5,222 nt of DNA from JAOAFZ01 sp964412815 (GTDB lineage: Bacteria > Patescibacteriota > Microgenomatia > UBA1406 > GWC2-37-13), in assembly GCA_964412815.1 (NCBI GenBank), contig CAYPQF010000043.1, positions 1-5,222 on the forward strand, read 5' to 3'. Position numbers and translations under genes: made by a program. Shown here in pieces: positions 1 through 5,222 of this stretch. The notes under the pieces were generated by a model. The model did no database searches. It was not told the DNA's origin and was given only the letters and a program-made list of their open reading frames with translations. How positions within the stretch are numbered: position 1 is the stretch's first letter; each line of letters opens with the position of its first letter.

Positions 1-3000
1 GGTGGGGGTTTTCTCTATGGCTGGTTTGGACTCTAACGCCCGGTTCAAGGCCTGTGAAGCGGCTGCATAGTTTCCTTGGATGAAGCCAGCCAGACCTTGC
101 TGACGCAGACGGTTGAAGTCTGGTGATGCTACCCCTTGCAGCAAGGAAATGACTCGGGTGCAGGCTTCTTGCATTTCTGGATGTCGTCCCTGCATACGAT
201 AGAGATCGGCCAGAAATAGATCGGCATTTGGTGCTATGCCCAGTTGTTCCGGTGCAAGATTAATGGCCTGACGAAATGCTGATTCCGCTTCCTCCCATTG
301 GTTCAGTTCCACACAGACTCGCCCTAAGGCTAGATAAGCATCAGCTCGACTAGGATCAGTTTCAATGGCTCGCTGATAGACTTGGGCTGCATCAACATAG
401 TTTCCTTCTACCTCTAGAAGACTCCCTTGACGGAGATAGACATCTACCTGCCATTCTGGGACTAATTGCCCGACTTTTTCATATTCCTCACGGGCCTTTG
501 CCCATTGTGCTTGCAATTCATATATCCATGCCAAATTGACATGGGCATCGGGAAGATCTGGTTCAATCGCTATGGCCTCTCGCAATTCCTCAATTGCCCG
601 TTCATATAGTTCAGCATCGGTGTAGGTTTGAGCGATCGCCATATGCAGTTGATATCTGGAAGTTGTATCGAGTTGTAGCTTTTTCATCTGGTCTTTGAGC
701 TGCCCCCTGATTCGCTCAAGAGCGGCCAGGTTTCTATTATTGCTATAGATTCGACAGAGGCTGACATAGGCACTGAGGTACTGGGGATCAAGCTGGATGG
801 TTTTGTGATACCTTTCTAAAGCCTTTTCCCACTCCCCTTTTTGTTCATTAAGATAACCCAAGCTAAAATAAACTCCCGCATTAGCTGGGTTGCACAGTGA
901 AGCAATTTGAAGTGTCTCTTGAGCTTGATCATAGAAAGCCAGCTTTGAGGTTGGGTCATCGGAGTCATTTCCTTGTCGAGTCAACAAGTCTCCAACCCGT
1001 TCAAATGCGATCGCAGCTTTTTCAGAGAGAAATTGGTGTTCAGCCGCTTTTTGATACCAGTTAATCGCCTGCTCCCACTGCTGTTTTTGCTCGTAAAGTT
1101 GGCCAAGCATCCAGTAAAGATCTGGATCATAGGGAACATCTTCTGATAACCCCTGTGTCAAAATCTGCTCGGACTGATCTGGTTTCCCCTGCTGTTGATA
1201 CAGGGATGCGAGTTGTAAATAGGCATCAGCACGTTCTAGATGTCGTGCGATCGCCTGCTGATAGGATTGCTCCGCTTCGTCAAGTTTTCCCTGAGCATAG
1301 AACAAGTTACCCCGCCAGACCTCAGCATCGTAAGACAGTTCAGCCTGCTGAGCCATTTCATCGCAAACTGCGATCGCCTTATCTATCTGTCCCTGATTCA
1401 CAAACAAATATATTAGTTTGATATACGCCTCAGAACGAACCGAGTCCTGACGAATCGCTTGCCTGTACTGTGCTTCTGCCTGCTCAGGCTGGTTCACTTC
1501 CTCATAAATTGCACCACTTAGTAAGTAGCCACTATATCGATCATCTGAATGGCTAAAAATATCCTGGATTAGTTGATTAAAGTCTTTATCTCTATGCTGA
1601 TTTTTGTCTTTATCTCTATGCTGATTTTTGTAAATTCTTCCCAAGGCAAGATAAGCAGAAATGTATTCACGATCAGCCTCCAAAATTTTCTGGTAATCTT
1701 CTATTGCCTGATCTAAGTCTCCCTGTGTTTCATAAAGAGTAGCCCTAGCAAAGTGAGCACTAACGTTCTCCGAATCACAGTTAATCGACTGCTTTAATTC
1801 CTTCAATGCTTCGGAATTACTACCTTGCTGGATTAACAAATTGCCAATGCGTTCATAAATATTGGAAGCTTTTTTGCTATCAAATTCAAGTTCAGCAGCT
1901 TGATGATAGTAGTGAATACTTTCATCAATTCGTTGCAGGTTTTCCAACAATTGAGCCAGTTCACGAAAAGCTTCTGAACGTTTAGGATATTTCTCAACCA
2001 GTTCACGATACCAGACTTCTGCTTTCTCATAAACGCCTGCCTCCTGGTAAGCGGTTCCAATCAGCAATGATGCATCATACTCCTCAAGAGGATTTAATTC
2101 TAGGTTTTTAATCAAGTCTCGGATTTTTTGCACCATTGCATCAAGCTTATCTATCGATCCTTTTCTTCCATAAATTCTGGCTTGGGCAATATAGGCATTG
2201 CCGTGCTTTGGATAAACCTCTGTTGCCTTGATATATTTTTCTAAGGCTTGATCAAATTCCCATTGCTGTTCATAATCATTACCCCAATAAAAATAGGCTT
2301 CACCCAAGCTGAATTGTGCATTTTCCTGATTCTCTTTATCACTATCTTTATTACTATGCTGAACTGCTTGTTGTAAGGCTTCTGCAGCTTCAGAAAATCG
2401 TTGCTGCTGAACGAATAGATCGCCAAGTTCTTGATACCAGGGTAATATTTGTGCTTTTTCAGGAGATACGTCTATTGCTTTTTGGTAAAATTGGATAGCA
2501 TCTTCAAAATGTTGAAGACCTTCATAAAGTTGAGCAAGATAACGATAGGCATCCGGGCAATCTGGGTCTAGAGTAATTGCCTGCTGATACGCATCTTTTG
2601 CCTCCTCATATTGTTCCTTGGTAGCCCACAAATTTCCCTGCGATATAAAAGCACTGTATTGGTTACGTTCAGATCGTTGTGCCATTTGATTGCAAACTTT
2701 CAGGGCTTCATCCAGACGGTTGCGATCTGCCAATAGTTGCCCTAAACGCAGGTAGGCATCCGGGAGATCTGAATTTTCTCGAATTGCCCGTCCATAGGCA
2801 CGCTCTGCCTGATCATAAGCCCGTTCAGCGGCATCAGATCTTTGCTGGCTAATGTAGAAATCACCCAGTTCAATTAGAGAATCGCCGGTTGAAAGGTATA
2901 ACTCGTACTTGAGTTTCGCTTGTTCAGAGGGTATCTCACGGCATATCCGAAAGGCATCTTCTGCTCTTCCATGTTGAACCAAAAGTTTCAGCTCACACTT

Positions 3001-5067
3001 GCAAGTTTCTCGCTGTTCTTGCTCTGACCCCTCTTGTTCTCCAAGACAACAGAGTCTGATCGCCTCATCCAGCTTACCGATGCTCTCGAAATGAGAAGCC
3101 CATTGGGAATAGCTCAAGCCAGCAGCTTGATTGGCGGCTCTAAAGACCTGCTTTGCTTCATTGTGTTTCTCCCATTCAATCAGCAGAACAGCGAGGTTAA
3201 TATAGGCAGCTTGCCTCCACGGAGCTAAATCAATTGCTTTTTGATAATACTCCCTGGCATCTTGAAAATGCCGGTTGGCTTCACAGGCATTTCCCATTGC
3301 CAAATAGGCATTATATTTTTGCGTCGGCTCTATTTCATAGACCCATTTATATGCATTTAGTCCCTTCTTCAAATCGCCTTTTGCAAAGTAAAAATTACCC
3401 AGGGTCACATACGCATTGACATTGACACCATCGATCTTTAAGGCTTGAGTTAAATACCGATGAATCAGTGACCAGTATTGTCTTGTTGCTTCGCTGCTTC
3501 TGGATGTGAGGTGATAAGCAAGACTAATAGACCAAAAGTCAAGCACCTCCGGTTTCAGGGGTCGCTCTTTCTGTATCTTTAAATACCATTTCCACCAGAA
3601 GACCAGGAGATTCGTTGCTTCTTGAGGCTGCTTCTGTGCCAGCATTGCCTGTGCTAGGCCAATGTAGGAATCAGGCTTCTGATTATTTTTAGGGGTGCAT
3701 TCGATAAGTTTTTCGTAAAGTTCCTGAGCGATTTGATAAGCTTGCAACTCTGAGTTAAAAAAGTTGGCGATCTCAAGGTCAAAATTGTAGAGTTCATCAG
3801 CAGAGAACCATTTATCCAATCGCTTCCTATCTGGTTGAACAAAGTCCAAGCTAGAACGATAGATTTTATCAAGTTCATCAGGAGAGACTCCTGACTCTAA
3901 AAGCCTTCTATTAGTTTGAATAGCCTCTAAAGCAGACTGCATAATGTTAGCCTTGGCCAGCGCAAGATGACCATCAACTTGTTCTGCATCAAATTGGATG
4001 GCAATTTCAGCGAAAGATTTAGCATTGTCATAGTCTTGCTGCTTCCAGTAGATATTTGAAATGCTTCCATAGCAAAATGCTGCAAAGTCTGGTGCTAAAG
4101 TTGCTGCTCTGTAATAATTTTTCACAGCCGCACCCCAATCTCCCGCTTGTTCATCCAGCACTGCTAGATACAGATAGGCATCAGCGGTTTTGGATTCTAA
4201 AGCTTTTGCTGCCTCATAAAGCTCACGCGCTTTTTGGTCGTTCCCGACACTGCCAAAGGCTTGGCCTAAGGTAATAAAACGCTCATACTGCAACGTCGGA
4301 TCAGCTTCGACGAGATGTTGCCAGGCATCCTCACAAGCAGTTAAATTGCCTTGCCATTGATAGAGGTTGGCAAGATCACTCCAGGCGATTTTACAATCAT
4401 GCTCACATTCATGAGCCATAGCGATTGCATCTTTCAGACATTTTTCAGAAGCTTCACCCTGAAAGTTATCTTTGTAAGCTTCTCCTAAACCGACTAAAAG
4501 ATCATATTGCGCCCAAGGCACTTTCTCCCTGACCTGCGCTTTCCACTTCTGAATCTCTGACTCATCTTTGCACAATACTGCCAAACGAACCAGGGATAAA
4601 TAAGCCCAGGCACGGTGGTCATCAACTTGTAATGCCTTTTCAAACTGTTCTCTGGCTAAAGCTTTAAACTTAGTCTGTTGCTCAGGATTACCCCCTTGCG
4701 CTCCAGGGCCACTTCTTAGTTTCCAAGCCTTAGCCAAGTAAGCGTCACCTACAGCACAACAAGCCGCATACTTCTCAAAAGCATCACCACATAAGGGATC
4801 TGCAACGATTGTGTTTTGGGTTTTTATCAAATCACATAAGCGATCCTGTTGACGATAGATTCGGCTAAGAATGAGATAAATTTGTTTCTGGTTATTCACT
4901 CCCTTCTCTATGGCTTGCTGGCAAATATGAATCGCACGTTCCCACTTTCCCTGGTTCTCGTACATTGTTGCCAGAGCCGTATATCCATCAGCCATATCGG
5001 GAGCCTTCTTAATCGCTTCTTGATAAAGCCTTTCTGCCCGGTCTGACTGCCCCACATTGGGATACAT
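1..5067 (-). CDS. Giant TPR-repeat scaffold protein, partial (C-terminus off the left edge)
   Basis: This frame has no stop for 1689 codons from the ATG at 5065-5067 to the window edge. The product is almost wholly tetratricopeptide repeats, about 34 residues each, with small/aromatic residues at consensus positions 4, 7, 8, 11, 20, 24 and 27 and often Pro at 32; examples are ADAYLQLASLYQQQG (1278-1292) and ADAYLALGRVCVELNQWEEA (1574-1593). I count about 40-44 units. TPR arrays fold into helical superhelices that bind peptides or partner proteins, so a scaffold or assembly role is inferred; nothing catalytic is visible. No signal peptide or convincing membrane segment is seen, so a cytoplasmic location is likely. 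Residues about 366-549 are divergent and Trp-rich. The last visible repeat ends near residue 1682 and is followed by AIEKTPT, possibly a linker to another domain outside the window. The start is doubtful: the ATG falls at position 10 of the first TPR, so coding probably begins upstream through a frameshift. Identity as a TPR protein is very secure; the specific function is unknown. Confidence 0.93.
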   Translation of the reverse strand, partial: MYPNVGQSDRAERLYQEAIKKAPDMADGYTALATMYENQGKWERAIHICQQAIEKGVNNQKQIYLILSRIYRQQDRLCDLIKTQNTIVADPLCGDAFEKYAACCAVGDAYLAKAWKLRSGPGAQGGNPEQQTKFKALAREQFEKALQVDDHRAWAYLSLVRLAVLCKDESEIQKWKAQVREKVPWAQYDLLVGLGEAYKDNFQGEASEKCLKDAIAMAHECEHDCKIAWSDLANLYQWQGNLTACEDAWQHLVEADPTLQYERFITLGQAFGSVGNDQKARELYEAAKALESKTADAYLYLAVLDEQAGDWGAAVKNYYRAATLAPDFAAFCYGSISNIYWKQQDYDNAKSFAEIAIQFDAEQVDGHLALAKANIMQSALEAIQTNRRLLESGVSPDELDKIYRSSLDFVQPDRKRLDKWFSADELYNFDLEIANFFNSELQAYQIAQELYEKLIECTPKNNQKPDSYIGLAQAMLAQKQPQEATNLLVFWWKWYLKIQKERPLKPEVLDFWSISLAYHLTSRSSEATRQYWSLIHRYLTQALKIDGVNVNAYVTLGNFYFAKGDLKKGLNAYKWVYEIEPTQKYNAYLAMGNACEANRHFQDAREYYQKAIDLAPWRQAAYINLAVLLIEWEKHNEAKQVFRAANQAAGLSYSQWASHFESIGKLDEAIRLCCLGEQEGSEQEQRETCKCELKLLVQHGRAEDAFRICREIPSEQAKLKYELYLSTGDSLIELGDFYISQQRSDAAERAYDQAERAYGRAIRENSDLPDAYLRLGQLLADRNRLDEALKVCNQMAQRSERNQYSAFISQGNLWATKEQYEEAKDAYQQAITLDPDCPDAYRYLAQLYEGLQHFEDAIQFYQKAIDVSPEKAQILPWYQELGDLFVQQQRFSEAAEALQQAVQHSNKDSDKENQENAQFSLGEAYFYWGNDYEQQWEFDQALEKYIKATEVYPKHGNAYIAQARIYGRKGSIDKLDAMVQKIRDLIKNLELNPLEEYDASLLIGTAYQEAGVYEKAEVWYRELVEKYPKRSEAFRELAQLLENLQRIDESIHYYHQAAELEFDSKKASNIYERIGNLLIQQGSNSEALKELKQSINCDSENVSAHFARATLYETQGDLDQAIEDYQKILEADREYISAYLALGRIYKNQHRDKDKNQHRDKDFNQLIQDIFSHSDDRYSGYLLSGAIYEEVNQPEQAEAQYRQAIRQDSVRSEAYIKLIYLFVNQGQIDKAIAVCDEMAQQAELSYDAEVWRGNLFYAQGKLDEAEQSYQQAIARHLERADAYLQLASLYQQQGKPDQSEQILTQGLSEDVPYDPDLYWMLGQLYEQKQQWEQAINWYQKAAEHQFLSEKAAIAFERVGDLLTRQGNDSDDPTSKLAFYDQAQETLQIASLCNPANAGVYFSLGYLNEQKGEWEKALERYHKTIQLDPQYLSAYVSLCRIYSNNRNLAALERIRGQLKDQMKKLQLDTTSRYQLHMAIAQTYTDAELYERAIEELREAIAIEPDLPDAHVNLAWIYELQAQWAKAREEYEKVGQLVPEWQVDVYLRQGSLLEVEGNYVDAAQVYQRAIETDPSRADAYLALGRVCVELNQWEEAESAFRQAINLAPEQLGIAPNADLFLADLYRMQGRHPEMQEACTRVISLLQGVASPDFNRLRQQGLAGFIQGNYAAASQALNRALESKPAIEKTPT
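632..1377. repeat. Cluster of four HIP1 palindromes (GCGATCGC)
   Basis: Perfect GCGATCGC octamers lie at 632-639, 1007-1014, 1247-1254 and 1370-1377, and nowhere else in the window. All four have the same codon phase (GCG ATC GCN, Ala-Ile-Ala), yet they fall at different points of the TPR: helix A in HMAIAQT and KAAIAFE, early helix B in DKAIAVC, late helix B in QQAIARH. They are thus not by-products of copying one repeat unit. HIP1 is a known hallmark of many cyanobacterial genomes. Confidence 0.9.
1582..1629 (-). repeat. Perfect 24-bp tandem duplication in a TPR loop
   Basis: Two identical 24-base units (1582-1605 and 1606-1629) lie head to tail. On the coding strand they give K-N-Q-H-R-D-K-D twice in register, around residues 1148-1163. 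The insert is in frame and falls between helix A (AYLALGRIY) and helix B of one TPR, giving a charged, probably flexible loop. Perfect identity in an array whose other repeats are diverged implies a recent event, so copy number may vary between strains. Confidence 0.9.
2333..2362 (-). repeat. 12-bp imperfect tandem repeat sharing a motif with the 24-bp repeat
   Basis: Units 2333-2344 and 2345-2356 differ at one base in twelve and encode S-N-K-D / S-D-K-E in a polar linker (residues about 904-914) between two TPRs. Bases 2345-2362 match 1583-1600 and 1607-1624 of the 24-bp repeat at 16 of 18 positions, in the same codon phase (Q-H-x-x-K-D). A related short sequence thus sits in two linkers about 740 bp apart. 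Confidence 0.7.
2788..2829 (-). repeat. 21-bp in-frame duplication lengthening a TPR helix by seven residues
   Basis: Residues 747-753 (AERAYDQ) and 754-760 (AERAYGR) are a tandem heptad inside helix B of one TPR; removing one copy leaves a standard-length unit. The first four codons differ between copies only by synonymous changes (GCT/GCA, GAA/GAG, CGG/CGT, GCT/GCC). The duplication is therefore old and the protein sequence has been kept. Confidence 0.7.
3421..3972 (-). other. Divergent Trp-rich helical segment interrupting the TPR array
   Basis: Residues about 366-549 still look helical but depart from the TPR consensus. The part before residue 465 (VSPDELDKIYRSSLDF, KWFSADELYNF, EIANFFNSELQAYQIAQ) has no clear repeat phase. 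Two long, degenerate repeat-like units follow (SYIGLAQAMLAQKQPQEA and WSISLAYHLTSRSSEA). Tryptophans are concentrated here: W420, W491, W492, W494, W512 and W532, including the motif FWWKWYL. It divides the protein into an N-terminal block of about 11 repeats and a C-terminal block of about 30. A hinge or a ligand-binding surface are possibilities only; I recognise no named domain. Confidence 0.55.
4393..4413 (-). other. H-x-C-x-H-x-C motif at a TPR junction
   Basis: Residues 219-225 read H-E-C-E-H-D-C, alternating His and Cys, between the sixth and seventh TPRs. The DNA resembles a diverged 12-base duplication (CATGAATGTGAG then CATGATTGTAAA). It could bind a metal or be chance; no known metal-site family was recognised. 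Confidence 0.4.
4669..4725 (-). other. Gly/Pro-rich insert inside a TPR
   Basis: Residues about 115-133 (centred on RSGPGAQGGNPEQQ) separate helix A (FEKYAACCAVGDAYLAKA) from helix B (AREQFEKALQVD) of the fourth TPR. The composition suggests an exposed disordered loop of roughly 20 residues. Confidence 0.6.
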
Positions 5068-5068
5068 A

Positions 5069-5073
5069 CTCCC
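5069..5073 (-). promoter_or_regulatory. Weak Shine-Dalgarno-like GGGAG before the first ATG
   Basis: GGGAG lies a single base before the ATG at 5065-5067. That spacing is much shorter than the usual 5-9 nt, so it is a poor ribosome binding site. It does little to support this ATG as the genuine start and is listed mainly because it bears on the start question. Confidence 0.15.
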
Positions 5074-5087
5074 GTAGCTAGAATATA

Positions 5088-5103
5088 TTAACCCGGCACT
5101 AAT
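5088..5103 (-). other. Candidate frameshift junction at a GGG run
   Basis: The upstream frame reads Q-L-V-P-G-stop here, while the overlapping TPR frame (one base back) reads S-A-G-L-I-Y-S-S-Y-G-S-M-Y. One extra G in the GGG run at 5092-5094 would join them as QLVPG-LIYSSYGSMYP. This completes the first helix of the first TPR, with Tyr at positions 4, 7 and 11 and Gly at 8. The TPR frame opens at 5145 after a TGA at 5146-5148 but has no ATG, GTG or TTG before 5067. A 1-nt loss (real mutation or homopolymer sequencing error) is the simplest reading. A ribosomal -1 slip at G GGT TAA is conceivable but weak. Confidence 0.5.
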
Positions 5104-5222
5104 TGAGCTTGCATCTTGTTGGATGCATAAGCAATGAAGGGATGCTCAAAATACTTGATAATTCGGGATGGCAACTTCTGCAGCTTACGAAGATGGGAAA
5201 TCAGTCGTTGCTTGAGTTGAGC
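5088..5222 (-). CDS. 3' end of an upstream reading frame, possibly the true N-terminal part of the TPR gene
   Basis: This frame enters from the right edge and stays open for 44 codons to a TAA at 5088-5090. The product is basic and probably helical, with LKQRLISHLRKLQKLPSR followed by KYFEHPFIAYASNKMQ and the ending QLVPG. I do not recognise a family. The other two minus frames are interrupted across 5146-5222 (stops at 5146, 5185 and 5201), so this is the best coding frame there. It ends 20 nt before the first ATG of the TPR frame. That spacing fits two neighbouring genes of one operon. It also fits a single gene broken by a 1-nt change, because TPR-like sequence in the other frame starts before that ATG. 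I favour the broken-gene reading, at about 60-65 percent. The 5' end lies outside the window. Confidence 0.6.
   Translation of the reverse strand, partial: AQLKQRLISHLRKLQKLPSRIIKYFEHPFIAYASNKMQAQLVPG

Larger units (their letters stand above)
538..2520 (-). repeat. Higher-order repeat: three related multi-TPR modules
   Basis: Three segments share more than the TPR consensus. Each has an FYQKA/YYHQA/WYQKA helix end (Tyr 861, 1054, 1338), then an ELGDL/ERIGNLL/ERVGDLL unit, then a canonical unit. A unit with A-Y-x4-R-I-Y follows (Tyr 959, 1139, 1434), continuing with an atypically long stretch such as VQKIRDLIKNLEL or ERIRGQLKDQMKKLQL. The Tyr-to-Tyr distances inside the modules are 98, 85 and 96 residues, the differences matching visible inserts. 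A further pair, VCNQMAQ (791-797) and VCDEMAQ (1234-1240), points the same way. This suggests the array grew partly by duplicating blocks of several TPRs. Module borders are approximate. Confidence 0.6.
1..5100 (-). repeat. Array of about 40-44 tandem TPR units (protein-level repeat)
   Basis: Repeat starts can be followed by the AY/VY-x-x-LG pattern. Residues are numbered from the ATG at 5067, negative before it. Clear units begin near residues -8 (GLIYSSYGSMY), 25, 60, 151, 225, 259, 294, 329, 550, 584, 619, 767, 801, 836, 871, 996, 1029, 1064, 1100, 1175, 1210, 1245, 1278, 1313, 1395, 1469, 1504, 1539, 1573, 1610 and 1648. Longer units with inserts begin near 94, 186, 719, 912, 954, 1134, 1348 and 1429. 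Most units are diverged from each other at the DNA level, so this is an old array, not a recent expansion. Known TPR superhelices take roughly eight units per turn, so about five turns are inferred. Confidence 0.9.

Noticed and set aside
1155..1421. Plus-strand open frame of 88 codons
   Set aside because: It is antisense to well-formed TPR units, its product has no recognisable pattern, and it contains the HIP1 sites only because the real gene does. A shadow frame.
1833..2060. Minus-strand open frame of 75 codons in another phase
   Set aside because: It overlaps the continuous TPR frame, whose translation here (IYERIGNLLIQQG, AGVYEKAEVWYRELVEKYP) is clearly the coding one.
1561..2362. Short repeated sequences as a possible CRISPR array
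   Set aside because: The repeats are 12-24 bp, mostly without spacers, lie inside an open coding frame and keep codon phase.
3034..3419. Two consecutive plus-strand open frames of 64 and 61 codons
   Set aside because: Both are antisense to intact TPR sequence and have no family resemblance.
3654..3878. Minus-strand open frame of 74 codons over the divergent segment
   Set aside because: I considered whether the weak TPR signal here meant a frameshift. The main frame stays open and returns to TPR on both sides in the same phase, so no shift is needed.
4056..5046. Plus-strand open frames at 4056-4274 and 4849-5046
   Set aside because: They are antisense to clear TPR sequence and look like chance frames.
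5090..5145. Classical programmed -1 frameshift signal in the frame overlap
   Set aside because: No X XXY YYZ heptamer exists in the upstream frame through this stretch; only the weak G GGT TAA remains, which is reported separately.

Overview
The window is almost entirely one gene: the minus strand is open in a single frame from base 5145 to base 1. It encodes a very long tetratricopeptide-repeat (TPR) protein that runs off the left edge, so its C-terminus and stop codon are not here. From the first ATG (5065-5067) there are 1689 codons without a stop, and roughly 40 to 44 TPR units can be read end to end. No other protein family is visible in the 5.2 kb, and I see no RNA gene, insertion sequence, CRISPR array or terminator. 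The short open frames on the plus strand and in the other minus frames are shadows of this gene.

The organism is most likely a cyanobacterium. Four perfect copies of the palindrome GCGATCGC (HIP1, highly iterated in many cyanobacterial genomes) lie between 632 and 1377. Very large TPR genes are also common in filamentous cyanobacteria. I cannot name the species.

Layout in gene order (right to left). Bases 5222-5088 hold the end of a second minus-strand reading frame (44 codons, then TAA) in a different phase. Bases 5067-3970 carry TPR units 1 to about 11, including one Gly/Pro-rich insert and an HxCxHxC motif. Bases 3972-3421 encode a divergent, Trp-rich helical stretch. Bases 3420-1 carry about 30 more TPR units, among them three copies of a larger multi-TPR module and three short in-frame DNA duplications that lengthen loops or helices.

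Two things deserve most attention. First, the 5' end of the TPR gene looks frame-shifted: the first TPR begins upstream of the only usable ATG, in a stretch with no start codon, exactly where the upstream frame ends. The true protein may therefore include the upstream frame and whatever lies beyond base 5222. Second, one short DNA motif recurs, in the same codon phase, in two separate linkers of the repeat array. This suggests small-scale repeat expansion inside the gene.

The repeat array implies a protein-binding superhelical scaffold, but no catalytic domain is present in the visible part and no specific pathway can be assigned.
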